Of a stretch of 64,000 nucleotides of DNA, positions 35,695-45,157 are shown piece after piece. A program made the translations under genes and the position numbers. This stretch comes from Fischerella sp. PCC 9605 (GTDB taxonomy: Bacteria; Cyanobacteriota; Cyanobacteriia; Cyanobacteriales; Nostocaceae): contig NZ_KI912154.1 of NCBI RefSeq assembly GCF_000517105.1, forward strand, positions 156,869 through 220,868, given 5' to 3'. How positions within the stretch are numbered: position 1 is the stretch's first letter; the number at the start of each line of letters is the position of its first letter. A model generated the notes under the pieces. That model was given only the letters and a program-made list of their open reading frames with translations, ran no database searches and was not told the origin of the DNA.

Positions 35695-36665
35695 CTCACT
35701 TCTGCATAAGCTTCATAGACTCCTTTGACGTTATACCAATTGAGAAAAATCCGGGCAATTTCTAAAGCCCATTGGGGTTTTCCGATACTAATTAGCCATT
35801 GCAACAATGGAGCCATCGTACGTTCATTTAGAGTGCCATTGAGTGAGAGAATTCCCCACAACAAACGATGCAACCAAGTCATTTGAATCATCATTCGCAC
35901 TTCCCAAGAAGGATGCTTTTGATAAAATAAAACTCCCATGCGTCCTCGCTGAATTTCTTTATCAATTAAGCGAGGAATTTGCTCTAAGCTAAAAGGCGGA
36001 TGCCAATGATAACCTACAGCTGCTGGACATTTAATAAGTTTTAAACCCAGTTGTTTGAGCCTAACGCCTAGTTCTAAATCTTCCCAACCATAAAGCTGAA
36101 AGCGAGTATCAAAAAGTCCTGCTTTCTCTAACCAGTGCTTGGGAATAGCGATGTTACCCGTAGCAAAAAAAGCGGCAGAAAAATCTGTGAGTTTATATGG
36201 TTCAGAAGTGGGATGCTCAAAATTGCAGGTATTGATTACTGCACCATAGGTGAAAAAGCGATCGCTCCGCAATTCCTTTTGTCCCTGTACTAGCGCATCA
36301 GCATGAGCTTGCAAGAAATTCTCTGTTACTACTAAATCGCTATCTATAAAGATAATTGTGTCTCCATGCGCTTGCTCTACTCCTAAATTCCGCGCAGCAG
36401 CAGGCCCTTGATGGTCTTGCTTGAAGGTTCGCACATGGGGAAACTCAGTTTTGTGTGTCTCCAACCACTCCAAAGTGCCATCAGTAGAACCATCATCCAC
36501 CAAGACAATTTCATAACCTTGTAGAGACGTTGCATGCAACGTCTCTACATTATTCAACTGCTGCGTCTCCAATGCTCTGAGGCACTTTTCCAGAATCGGC
36601 TTACGATTGTATGTCGGAATAACAACGCTAAAAAACACGGTCTCACTCACAACACTATTACCCAT
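35691..36665 (-). CDS. Glycosyltransferase family 2
   Basis: Inverting GT-A glycosyltransferase. FFSVVIPTYNRKPILEKCLR opens the nucleotide-binding domain, VLVDDGSTDGTLEW follows, IIFIDSDLVV carries the DxD motif, and GWEDLELGVRLKQLG is the ED region typical of GT2 with a galactosyltransferase-like C-terminal part. 324 residues, no membrane helix. Between the first two conserved strands, residues about 39-47 (VETLHATSL) come from a palindromic repeat. In most GT2 proteins this gap is shorter. Acceptor unknown. Confidence 0.92.
   Translation of the reverse strand: MGNSVVSETVFFSVVIPTYNRKPILEKCLRALETQQLNNVETLHATSLQGYEIVLVDDGSTDGTLEWLETHKTEFPHVRTFKQDHQGPAAARNLGVEQAHGDTIIFIDSDLVVTENFLQAHADALVQGQKELRSDRFFTYGAVINTCNFEHPTSEPYKLTDFSAAFFATGNIAIPKHWLEKAGLFDTRFQLYGWEDLELGVRLKQLGLKLIKCPAAVGYHWHPPFSLEQIPRLIDKEIQRGRMGVLFYQKHPSWEVRMMIQMTWLHRLLWGILSLNGTLNERTMAPLLQWLISIGKPQWALEIARIFLNWYNVKGVYEAYAEVR
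36520..36549. repeat. Perfect 30-bp palindrome inside the glycosyltransferase gene
   Basis: TGTAGAGACGTTGCA followed immediately by its reverse complement TGCAACGTCTCTACA. Read on the coding strand it gives VETLHATSL, in the same frame as VETRHGAS of recG. Confidence 0.93.
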
Positions 36666-37023
36666 TTCTAAGATAGGACAACTAGGACACTAACACTGTT
36701 CCTTATTTTTAAGAGGTGTAGGGAATAAGGGTATGAGGGTGCAGGTGAAGAAATTAAGGGTATATTTGGTCTTTTCAAGTCAGCCAACTTATTTCTCCTA
36801 TGCTCTTATCCCTTTATATCCTCACACCCTAAGTGATGACCGTGCTTGCTCACCATTCGATTGGGAGAGCCAGAGGCTCCAAGCTGTTGCATCGGCGTGC
36901 AAGATGTGAAACTTAATATTGTTTTCCTTGAATTACATAATTCAAAATTTGCATCATGTTTGATGTATTTATATTTAAAATTCTATTTTTATAGCAACTA
37001 AATAAGAATATACTAATTTTTAT
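36666..37023. other. Intergenic, glycosyltransferase to PHO boxes
   Basis: Holds an inverted heptad-like repeat (AATAAGGGTATGAGGGTGCA near 36724 and CTCTTATCCCTTTATATCCT near 36802). The remainder is AT-rich with no gene. Confidence 0.45.
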
Positions 37024-37053
37024 TTTAACCTAATTTTAATTCAATCTTAATAA
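37024..37053 (+). promoter_or_regulatory. PHO box 1 upstream of phoX
   Basis: Three 8-mers spaced by AAT with exact 11-base period: TTTAACCT (37024), TTTAATTC (37035), CTTAATAA (37046). The cyanobacterial consensus is YTTAAYYW repeated with 3-base gaps, bound by the PhoB/SphR response regulator; 22 of 24 consensus positions agree. Confidence 0.8.
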
Positions 37054-37068
37054 GATTAAGTTGTTTTA

Positions 37069-37098
37069 CTTAACCTAATTATAACCTAATTTTAATAT
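37069..37098 (+). promoter_or_regulatory. PHO box 2 upstream of phoX
   Basis: A second triplet with the same period: CTTAACCT (37069), TATAACCT (37080), TTTAATAT (37091), each spaced by AAT. It begins 45 bases after the first box begins. Two full boxes suggest binding of more than one regulator dimer set under phosphate starvation. Confidence 0.8.
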
Positions 37099-37438
37099 TC
37101 ACTATTTAAATTTATATTGTTCATATTTCAGCAAAAACAAGCTTTGTTTGTGTCTTTATAACACATTTTTTGTAGTTTTTATAAATCACCTATTATCAAG
37201 CAAATAAGGTCTAAATAGTATCGCGACATAATGAATCTAATTTGCTCAGCCTTTTTTGAAAAATTTTATTTAATAAGTGATTTTTATGCCTATTAGTAAC
37301 ACAGTCTAGTCTAAGATTTTTAAACGCAAATTTTTGGTAATACCAAATTTGTAGAATTCATTTCTGCAAATGTATACCTGTTTTTTAATGACCAAAAATT
37401 TATGCATTTGACAAATAACTAAAGAGAGGAAAATTTTA

Positions 37439-39847
37439 ATGTCAAAATTCACTCGAAGACAAATCTTAGTGTTTTTTGCAGGTAGTGCTGGTGCTGCTGT
37501 ATTGGGAGACAAAATTTTAGATAGTGTTTATAATGTCGCAGAAGCAAAAAACCTGCCGCAGAGGTTCACACCTGTACGCCTACCGCATCCTTTACCTCTT
37601 TACAAAGATCTAGATAATTACTTGCCGAAACAGATTAGTCAAGGAGAAGTAATTAAGGCATCTGGAGATACTAAGTTAAATAGCTACACAGTAATTGATG
37701 ATGTGGTAGTTCCACCAGAGTACGAACGTTATGTCATTGTCGGTTGGGGCGATCGCGTATTTCCTAACCATGATGATTATTTTGGTTACAACTGCGATTA
37801 CACCAGTTTCGTTTCTATTGACAAAGACCTCAATCCTGGTTCTAGCAGAAACAAGAATAATGGTTATTTGTTCGTAAATCACGAATATGTCAGTTTCCCT
37901 ATTTCTGAATTAGCACCAGAGACTCCAAAAGATGCGATCGGACTACCTACTGCATTTGCTTCAGTAATTGGGTGGACGTTACCCACTACCAGAGATAATC
38001 CCAATGACAGGATTCTAGTAGATGGGGAATTTTTATATAACCTAGGCGCATCTATCGTCCGCGTTTCTCGCCGTAACTACCCTAACCGTGGCGATCGCTT
38101 TGCTGTTGTCAAAGATCCCAATAATCGCCGCATCCACGGTCTTTCCGGATTGGGAATTAACAAAGAACGAAAGGATGATTATAAAAACGTTACTGCTTGG
38201 GGAACTCGCAGCTACCAGCAAGGAGACCAAAATTATTTAATTGGTACGGGCCCAGGTGCAACTGAAGTTTTTGAGTCTGTCAACTCCGATGGATTGGGTA
38301 ATAGAATTATTGGCACTGCTTACAATTGTTCTGGTGGTACAACTCCTTGGGGAACTGTATTAACTGCTGAAGAAAACTTCCAAGGCAGTTCAGCGTTTTT
38401 CGTTGGTGTAACTGAATCTGTCAAGCCTGATGGCACTCAGACAGAATATACTAAAGACACTACTGGCGAGACTTTTGGTTTAGTAGGGGAAAAATACGGT
38501 TGGATGGTAGAAATTGATCCTGCCGATCCAAATTTCCGTCCTCGCAAACATACTTGGTTGGGTCGTTTCCGTCATGAAAACGTCGCTGTGCGCGTTCAAC
38601 CAGGCAAAAAATTAGTTGCGTACATGGGTGATGACAGACGTGGGGGACACACCTGGAAATTTGTCAGCACAGGTACCGTATCTAACCCAGATGATAAAAA
38701 CAACAGCAAGTTGTGGGAAGACGGTATTTTGTATGTAGCCCGTTACAACGAAAATGGCACAGGTGAATGGATACCGTTACTCTTGAATACTTCTACCAAC
38801 CCTATACCGCCAACAGTTATTTCTTCTGTAGAATTTAACGCCTTGGGTTCAGCGCAAAGAGAAGGTCTTTTAAAACTACCGAAACGCAATGGTATTGCAG
38901 GTCAAACAGAAGATGGTGGCGCGTTTAACTGCGATCGCACTAATGAAGCAACAGCACTGTCTGATTATCAAAATAAGAAGCTATCTGACTTCTATAAAAC
39001 CCAAGGTGCTGTTCTGTGTGATGCTTTCTTAGCAGCGAACTTGGCTGGGGGAACTCCTACAGCACGTCCAGAAGATTTAGAAGTTCATCCGCTGACGAAA
39101 GAGGTATTCATTGCCTATACCGATGGTGCACCAGGAAGCGATGGTTATCCTGATTCGCGAATTTTCCAGGTAGCCAAGTTAAGTGCAGATGTGAATGCAA
39201 CCCAGCAATCAGGAGGACTTTACAAGATTATTGAAGATAGTGCTGACGGTACAGGTCAAACTTTCCGTTGGGAAAGATTTTCCCAAGGTGGGGAAGCTGG
39301 TTCAGTAGCTGGGGCTGGTTTTGGTAATGTAGATAACCTAGTGTTCGATTTTCGGGGTAATGTTTGGGGTGTGACGGATATGTCTACCGACACCCACAAC
39401 GGTTTTGGTCTTGGTGCTAATCCTGAACAAAACACCATAGATCACACCAAGACTGGGAATGTTTCCACTTTCACAGGGGTTTTTGGTAATAACTGGCTGT
39501 TCTTTATCCCTACCATTGGCCCAAATGCGGGAGAGGTAATACCATTTGCTTATGGCCCAATGCGTTGTGAAATGACCGGCCCGACTTTTGTAGGAGATAC
39601 GCTAATTATTTCGGTACAGCATCCTGGAGAAAATTGTCCAATTAACGATGGCACGATTTTGAGTCGCACTATTGAGATGCTAGATTTGAGTGGAAATACA
39701 TTCAATCAAACTCGCACTGTGCCTCGTGGTAGTAGTTGGCCTAGCAATATCTCACCAGAGGATGGCGGTAAGGGTGAACCTACAGGGATTCCCCGTCCAT
39801 CGGTAATTGGCATTCAACGTAAAAAGGGTAACGGCAGATTTATTTAG
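37439..39847 (+). CDS. phoX: Alkaline phosphatase PhoX (Tat-exported)
   Basis: Calcium/iron-dependent secreted phosphatase that releases phosphate from organic esters. The N-terminus has a twin-arginine signal: FTRRQILVFFAGSAGAAVLG with RR at residues 6-7. Family segments include NCSGGTTPWGTVLTAEEN, GWMVEIDPADP, GRFRHENVAV, YMGDDRRGGHTWKF, RPEDLEVHPLTKEVFIAYTD and GNVWGVTDM. 802 residues. ATG at 37439 follows AGAGAGGAAAAT. Two PHO boxes lie 340-415 bases upstream and a strong terminator lies downstream, so it is a single-gene unit. TatA in this window is part of its export route. Confidence 0.94.
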   Translation: MSKFTRRQILVFFAGSAGAAVLGDKILDSVYNVAEAKNLPQRFTPVRLPHPLPLYKDLDNYLPKQISQGEVIKASGDTKLNSYTVIDDVVVPPEYERYVIVGWGDRVFPNHDDYFGYNCDYTSFVSIDKDLNPGSSRNKNNGYLFVNHEYVSFPISELAPETPKDAIGLPTAFASVIGWTLPTTRDNPNDRILVDGEFLYNLGASIVRVSRRNYPNRGDRFAVVKDPNNRRIHGLSGLGINKERKDDYKNVTAWGTRSYQQGDQNYLIGTGPGATEVFESVNSDGLGNRIIGTAYNCSGGTTPWGTVLTAEENFQGSSAFFVGVTESVKPDGTQTEYTKDTTGETFGLVGEKYGWMVEIDPADPNFRPRKHTWLGRFRHENVAVRVQPGKKLVAYMGDDRRGGHTWKFVSTGTVSNPDDKNNSKLWEDGILYVARYNENGTGEWIPLLLNTSTNPIPPTVISSVEFNALGSAQREGLLKLPKRNGIAGQTEDGGAFNCDRTNEATALSDYQNKKLSDFYKTQGAVLCDAFLAANLAGGTPTARPEDLEVHPLTKEVFIAYTDGAPGSDGYPDSRIFQVAKLSADVNATQQSGGLYKIIEDSADGTGQTFRWERFSQGGEAGSVAGAGFGNVDNLVFDFRGNVWGVTDMSTDTHNGFGLGANPEQNTIDHTKTGNVSTFTGVFGNNWLFFIPTIGPNAGEVIPFAYGPMRCEMTGPTFVGDTLIISVQHPGENCPINDGTILSRTIEMLDLSGNTFNQTRTVPRGSSWPSNISPEDGGKGEPTGIPRPSVIGIQRKKGNGRFI

Positions 39848-40447
39848 CGATAGAAGCGCGATCGCACTTTTACAGTAATACTAAGTTGCAGTGAAAGAAG
39901 TACTTCCCTCACCCCGCCTGTCGGCACCCCTCTCCCAATTTGGAACAGGGGAAGGGGAGAGGGCACGAATTGCTATTGCTATGTCTGAACGCAACTTGGT
40001 ATAAAATACCGTAGAGAAGCTCGATGCTGAATCTCTACGGTATTTTTTATTTCTTTGCCAATTAAAAATCACAGTTAAAACTTAGAGAATATATTTAAAT
40101 AAAAACACATAATCATTTAAGTATGGAAATCCCAAGTTTTTACATTGTCCAGTCATATTAGCTTTAATTTCAAATCAATTATCTGTGTTCGTGTTTGTGC
40201 ATCTTTGGCTCAAAATCACCGATAATCCGACTTTTTTACCACACTTTCTTAACTCTTTCCCTCTTTTCTCTATACACCCTCCGTACTCGGCACTTCCATA
40301 TAAATATAATTTTTACAGAACAAATAAAACTGTTTTGTGTTGATTTGCAGATAATTTACTGCCATGTATATTCATGAATAAAATATACGAGGATTATTTG
40401 GAATATAATAATCACTCAATTCTTTGTTTTGTTGACTGGAGAAACTA
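39848..40447. other. Intergenic phoX-argG
   Basis: Besides the terminator it contains a CTCACCCCGCCTGTCGGCAC-type dispersed repeat at about 39908-39963. The 350 bases before argG are AT-rich with no gene; argG has GGAGAAACTA directly before its ATG. Confidence 0.5.
40003..40048 (+). terminator. Rho-independent terminator of phoX
   Basis: AAAATACCGTAGAGA (40003-40017) pairs perfectly with TCTCTACGGTATTTT (40032-40046) around a 14-base loop, and the T-run continues to 40048. About 155 bases past the phoX stop. Confidence 0.85.
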
Positions 40448-41650
40448 ATGGGTCGCGCCAAAAAGGTTGTCTTGGCATATTCTGGCGGAGTAGATACATC
40501 AGTGTGCATTCCCTACCTTAAGCATGAGTGGGGCGTGGAAGAAGTGATTACCCTAGCAGCAGACTTGGGCCAGGGGGATGAATTGGAACCAGTCCGAGAA
40601 AAAGCCTTGAAATCAGGTGCAAGTGAATCGTTGGTAGCCGATGTCAAAGAAACCTTTGTGAAAGATTATGCTTTTCCTGCTATTCAAGCCAATGCTCTTT
40701 ACGAGGGCTGCTATCCTCTAGCAACAGCGCTTGCTCGTCCACTGATTGCTAAGGTATTAGTAGAAACCGCAGAAAAATATGGTGCTGATGCGATCGCTCA
40801 CGGCTGTACTGGTAAGGGTAACGATCAGGTGCGCTTTGATGTTGCCGTTGCAGCCCTTAATCCCCATCTCAAAATTCTCGCACCTGCGCGGGAATGGGGA
40901 ATGAGTCGCGAGCAAACTATCGCCTACGGAGAACAGTTTGGCATCCCCGCACCAGTCAAAAAATCTTCTCCCTACAGTATTGATCGGAATTTACTTGGTC
41001 GGAGCATTGAAGCAGGTATTTTGGAAGATCCAGCAGTAGAACCACCAGAAGAAATTTATTTGATGACAAAAGCGATCGCTCACGCTCCCGATGAACCAGA
41101 GTACATTGAAATTGGTTTTACTAGAGGCATTCCTACTAGCCTTAACGGCGAAGCAAAAAACTCGATTGAGCTAATTGAACAAATCAATCAGGTCGCAGGA
41201 AGGCATGGTGTCGGGCGCATCGACATGATTGAAAACCGCTTGGTAGGGATTAAATCGCGGGAAATCTACGAATCCCCTGCGATGGTAGTGTTAATTCAAG
41301 CGCATCGCGATTTGGAAAGTCTGACATTGACGGCAGATGTCACCCATTACAAACGTGGGATTGAAGAATCTTACAGCCAATTGATTTACAACGGTTTGTG
41401 GTATAGTCCCTTGAAAGCAGCCCTTGATGCTTTTATTCAAAAAACCCAAGAGCAAGTGTCTGGTACTGTGCGGGTGAAGTTATTCAAAGGTAACGCTGCG
41501 ATCGTTGGGCGTCGTTCTGAAAATTCTTTGTACACTCCTGATTTGGCAACCTACGGGGCTGAAGACCAATTTGACCATAAAGCAGCTGAAGGCTTTATCT
41601 ATGTTTGGGGTCTGCCTACTCGGATTTGGGCACAGCAAGGTAAGAGATAG
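40448..41650 (+). CDS. argG: Argininosuccinate synthase
   Basis: Condenses citrulline and aspartate with ATP, the step before argH. PP-loop motif [13 protein letters not shown] (about residues 10-22), then [15 protein letters not shown] (about 118-132) and [17 protein letters not shown]. 400 residues, full length, good ribosome site GGAGAAACTA. Not linked to other arg genes. Its flux decides arginine supply for cyanophycin (cphA in this window). Confidence 0.98.
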   Translation: MGRAKKVVLAYSGGVDTSVCIPYLKHEWGVEEVITLAADLGQGDELEPVREKALKSGASESLVADVKETFVKDYAFPAIQANALYEGCYPLATALARPLIAKVLVETAEKYGADAIAHGCTGKGNDQVRFDVAVAALNPHLKILAPAREWGMSREQTIAYGEQFGIPAPVKKSSPYSIDRNLLGRSIEAGILEDPAVEPPEEIYLMTKAIAHAPDEPEYIEIGFTRGIPTSLNGEAKNSIELIEQINQVAGRHGVGRIDMIENRLVGIKSREIYESPAMVVLIQAHRDLESLTLTADVTHYKRGIEESYSQLIYNGLWYSPLKAALDAFIQKTQEQVSGTVRVKLFKGNAAIVGRRSENSLYTPDLATYGAEDQFDHKAAEGFIYVWGLPTRIWAQQGKR

Positions 41651-41755
41651 GAAGTAGGGGGATTGGGAATTGGGGATTGGGAATTGAAGTACTGATTTTT
41701 CCTATGCCCCATGCCCATTGCCCATCACTCCAAACCCCACCGCCCCAACATGATT
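41649..41755. repeat. STRR block between argG and dedA-like gene
   Basis: GGGATTGGGAATTGGGGATT and later CCCCATGCCCATTGCCCATC, between convergent genes; may serve as a shared transcript end. Confidence 0.65.
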
Positions 41756-41756
41756 T

Positions 41757-42386
41757 TTACTCTCCGGCTGTACGATTAACTTGACGAGCTTCCAACCACA
41801 AAGGAATAGCGATTATAGCTACAACAATTAGTAAGGCCGCGATCGCAAATTTACTTACCCAGGCAACCAATTGTTCTAGGGAGATAATTCTTCCTGCAAA
41901 AAAAGCTAGTGTCACCATTACACTAGCCCACGTACTTGCTCCTGCCAGATTGTATAGACAGAATTTTCCGAAAGGCATTTCGGCTATACCAGCTAGTGGT
42001 GCTGCAAAAATACGCAGCAAGGCTAAAAAACGCCCAAAAAATACAGCTTTCGCTGCATTATCACTAAATTGTTCTTTGATATTCAAAAGTCGGGTTTCTG
42101 AGATCCTAAACAGGCTACCGAGTCGCACAAGCATCGACCAGCCGCCTATTCTACCAACCCAATAACCAAAAATTCCGCCAATCACGGCTCCTGCAATCGC
42201 ATCACCTAGAACTAGCCAGTAGTTGAGTTCATGACTACCGGCTAGGAACCCACCTACTAGGGTTACGGTTTCACCAGGAATGGGAATGCCCAAATTCTCT
42301 AATAAAATTCCCAAAAAAACTGCCCAGTATCCGTATTGATGGGCAATTTCTTGGATATTTTCTAGCGAGATGAATTCCAAAGACAT
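41757..42386 (-). CDS. DedA family membrane protein
   Basis: SNARE-associated/DedA family, implicated in undecaprenyl phosphate or phospholipid recycling. Multiple membrane segments; family motifs ENLGIPIPGETVTLVGGFLA and the reentrant region YWVGRIGG, FFGRFLALLRIFAAPLAGIA with the conserved F-x-R-F-x(3)-R arginines. 209 residues. ATG at 42386. Single gene; specific lipid substrate unknown. Confidence 0.92.
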   Translation of the reverse strand: MSLEFISLENIQEIAHQYGYWAVFLGILLENLGIPIPGETVTLVGGFLAGSHELNYWLVLGDAIAGAVIGGIFGYWVGRIGGWSMLVRLGSLFRISETRLLNIKEQFSDNAAKAVFFGRFLALLRIFAAPLAGIAEMPFGKFCLYNLAGASTWASVMVTLAFFAGRIISLEQLVAWVSKFAIAALLIVVAIIAIPLWLEARQVNRTAGE

Positions 42387-43026
42387 TCAGCACCGCAGCC
42401 TTTACAAATTTTTACTTTTACTATATCTTGGCTCGTTTTCTAGTGGTGTGTCAATCGAGCCGGTAAGAAACAGATAAACTGCAATCAAATTTCTGTGAAG
42501 TTTAAGGAACTTTCATGGATACTCATAAGTCTATAGCGAGTATTCTCTTTTAGAGGCAAGACATTTATTACACAGTATTTAAGTAAATTTAACTAGTTAT
42601 ATTTTGAGCTAATGCCGTAACACTCAAGATTTGATGCAGCTTATTCTATAAATAAGCTTTTTGTTGAGCAATTATAAATTAGTATTTCTTAATTTAAATT
42701 TACACATACAAGTTGAGTAATATCTACCACATCAGTAGACATACAGAGACAAAGCAAATGTTTTTATTAAAAATTTATAAAAATCTAGGGTTTTTATAAA
42801 AATTTTGTAAAAGATACGGTTACTACTGAAATTCTTTAGCGGTTATGCCTATATTGGGGAAAGCTAACACAAATTATACGGCATGAATACTGAACTATTT
42901 ATCTCAACCGCATTGCTGTAAGTTACCAATTAGCTGGTTAATTCAGTGGGTTTGCGGTTGCAAGAAAAACAGTTTTTATGCCTTTTTTCTGTTTTGTTTA
43001 AGTGTTTCAACTACCCAGTTAAATTC
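42387..43026. other. Divergent intergenic, dedA-like gene and STAS gene
   Basis: About 640 bases, AT-rich (AAATTTATAAAAATCTAGGG region). I see no gene, RNA or repeat array. A TAGCTGG..CCAGTT half-symmetry near the STAS gene is weak. Confidence 0.4.
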
Positions 43027-43380
43027 ATGACTCTAATATCAGAACGTCAGATAATTTTGTTTAAACCCCAAGGACGCATAGACTTACAGGGTGGTATGGC
43101 TTTAAGCGAAAAGATGGCTGGAATTTTACCCCAGAAGAATCAACTCTGGGTGATCGATTTGGCTGAAGTTGATTTTATGGATAGTTCTGGGTTAGTTTCT
43201 TTGGTACAAGGATTGAAAGCTGCGCGTCAAAGTGGTTGTCGTCTGGTACTTTGCAACGTCCAAGCATCGGTGAGGTTAATTTTGGAACTCACCCAACTAG
43301 ATTCGGTATTTGAAATTTTCCACTCTTACGATGACATTCATTGTATTGTCAATAAAAGCAGTCTAATGCTAGTGGGTTAA
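43027..43380 (+). CDS. STAS domain protein (anti-anti-sigma factor-like)
   Basis: Single STAS domain, 117 residues from ATG at 43027 (MTLISERQIILFKPQGRIDL). The key loop is VIDLAEVDFMDSSGLVSLVQ with the phosphorylatable Ser of the DSSG motif, as in SpoIIAA. Such proteins act with serine kinases and PP2C phosphatases in partner-switching; none is adjacent. The upstream open frame is leader. A strong hairpin follows the gene. Confidence 0.9.
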   Translation: MTLISERQIILFKPQGRIDLQGGMALSEKMAGILPQKNQLWVIDLAEVDFMDSSGLVSLVQGLKAARQSGCRLVLCNVQASVRLILELTQLDSVFEIFHSYDDIHCIVNKSSLMLVG

Positions 43381-43816
43381 GTTATTAATCCCTACAGGAA
43401 ATCAATGGTTAGGTCAAGCACTGGCTTTGCAGTTAGCTAGCCTTTACAAAGCTTTGGCTAGCTAAAGCAAGTGCATTGAAGAATAACCAAAGTTTATTCA
43501 AAGTAAATCTTAAGTCCCTTGTAAACCAAACTTCACAAGGTAAGTAGATAGTGGTATGGCTAAAGATAGCGGAAGATTGTAAATAAACTGATATAGAAGC
43601 CGACGCCCATTAGATCAATCTGGGGAAAAATTGGCGATCGCTTAGTTTGTAATGCAATTAATCTTGCGATCGTGTTTACCCTCCAAATTTTTCGGCTAGA
43701 GCCATTACTTCACCAAAGAGTATTTTTTTTGACTGTGAGTACCACTGATTACAAAAAATTATCACTTATAGTGACTCACAACTGCTGTGCCCTATGCTGA
43801 CGTAGCCAGAACAAGT
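43381..43816. other. Intergenic after the STAS gene
   Basis: Holds the hairpin at 43433-43465 and a CTTGTAAACC...TTCACAAG inverted pair near 43518. Remaining sequence has no gene on either strand that I can support. Confidence 0.45.
43433..43465 (+). terminator. Hairpin after the STAS gene
   Basis: TTAGCTAGCC and GGCTAGCTAA form a perfect 10-bp stem with a 13-base loop; an outer GCACTGGCTTTGC / GCAAGTGC pairing extends it. No T-run, so terminator function is uncertain. Confidence 0.5.
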
Positions 43817-44377
43817 TTAAGCATTTTGCACTGTAGAAATATTACTTTCCTCAGATGCTGCCCGTTGGAAATTTGGCAAATCGACGCCGCTGTGAGAAGC
43901 TGTGCGGGTTTTCAGTGCCAAACGATAACTTACGCTTTGCAGTTCTGCTTGCAACTGGCGGTTTTCTCTTTGTAGCATTGCTACTTTCTCTCTAATTGGA
44001 GCCATACGCTCCTCAAACTTACGACGATAAATTTGCGGCAATTCCTGTACTACTTGCTCTAGCATCCGACTGCGATCGCTCAGTTCTTGCACTGACTGCC
44101 GCAATTGGTAAATTTCGGTATCCCGACTTGCTATTTGTTCTTGATAAAAAGCCACCTGTTGCTCCACGGCTTGCAGTTGTTCTCGCAAAGCTTGAAGCTC
44201 ATTTTGATGGCGCTCAGATACTTCTGGCTGGGGTATAAAGTTAGTATTGCCCTTCACCAATCGGAAGAGTTCTTGAGACAGCTGTTGCACCAATTGATCG
44301 CGAAGCTGCAATTCTTGACGCAACTTCGACACTTCTGTAGATAGAGCTTGAATAGTGGAGGTATCAGTTTGGCTCAC
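43817..44377 (-). CDS. Coiled-coil protein, 186 residues
   Basis: Not a named family to me, though I recall similar cyanobacterial proteins. Nearly all of residues 10-150 is predicted coiled coil by heptad Leu/Gln pattern (LSTEVSKLRQELQLRDQLVQ, LREQLQAVEQQVAFYQEQIA). The C-terminal 35 residues are unstructured. Starts with GTG at 44377. No signal peptide or membrane helix. A structural or scaffolding role is possible but not shown. Confidence 0.65.
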   Translation of the reverse strand: MSQTDTSTIQALSTEVSKLRQELQLRDQLVQQLSQELFRLVKGNTNFIPQPEVSERHQNELQALREQLQAVEQQVAFYQEQIASRDTEIYQLRQSVQELSDRSRMLEQVVQELPQIYRRKFEERMAPIREKVAMLQRENRQLQAELQSVSYRLALKTRTASHSGVDLPNFQRAASEESNISTVQNA

Positions 44378-44534
44378 GGTGGCAACTAGCTCCAGTTAAG
44401 AATCTTTCCACTTTTGGGTATAAATGCGGTTGTACTGCTTTTGGCAAGTACTTCTAAGTACTTGTTAATTTAGCATTCTCGGAGAAATCGGCAAGTAGGA
44501 AAAAGAAATTTTTTTTACTTTTTTAAAGAATTAA

Positions 44535-44610
44535 TTGTTAGCGGTTAGTAGATAGTGGTTAGTAGATAAAACAACTAGCCACTAACCACTAACTACTAAC
44601 TACTAACCCA
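44535..44610. repeat. STRR inverted array after rpsF
   Basis: GTTAGCGGTTAGTAGATAGT then CTAGCCACTAACCACTAACT; forms a hairpin just past the rpsF stop on the minus strand. Confidence 0.75.
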
Positions 44611-44612
44611 GA

Positions 44613-44933
44613 TTATGCTGCTTCTGTAGTAGATTTTGGTTGTTGCACTTCTTGATTGATTGTCAGATAGCGAATTACTTCTTCGCTCAAACGCATAGCG
44701 CGTTCTAAGACAGCAATCATTTTTCCAGGTCCAGTGTAATTCATCTGGATATAAATGCCATCCCGGTGCTTTTTAATTTCATAAGCCAAACGACGCTTAC
44801 CGCGATTCTGAATTTGGATATTTTCAGCACCTTGTTCCCGAAGCAAGTTCTCGTATTTAGAAATTGCTTGTTCTACCTGCTCGTCTCCCAAGTCAGGACG
44901 CAGGATGTACATTGTTTCATAACCTGTCTGCAC
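44613..44933 (-). CDS. rpsF: 30S ribosomal protein S6
   Basis: Small subunit protein S6. [20 protein letters not shown] and [19 protein letters not shown] with IQMNYTGPG are the family blocks. I take GTG at 44933 as start because AAGGAG precedes it by 9 bases, giving 106 residues; the frame is open 23 codons further but has no initiation signal and no homology there. Single gene, divergent from the FAH-family gene. Confidence 0.95.
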   Translation of the reverse strand: MQTGYETMYILRPDLGDEQVEQAISKYENLLREQGAENIQIQNRGKRRLAYEIKKHRDGIYIQMNYTGPGKMIAVLERAMRLSEEVIRYLTINQEVQQPKSTTEAA

Positions 44934-45157
44934 GGTTCCAATCTCCTTATGGACAATATGGCTGCTGATTTTGACCGGTAATTGCTGTGATTTTTCATAC
45001 AATGACCTATCAACATCGAAAGCAACAAGGACTTATAATCTTACCAGTTTTCAATTTTAATGCTTGGCCAAATCTACCAAATTAGTCATTAGTCTCTAGA
45101 CTATTAACGGACACTGAAAGACAATTTGACCAGAAACAGAGGATATTCATCAAGGCT

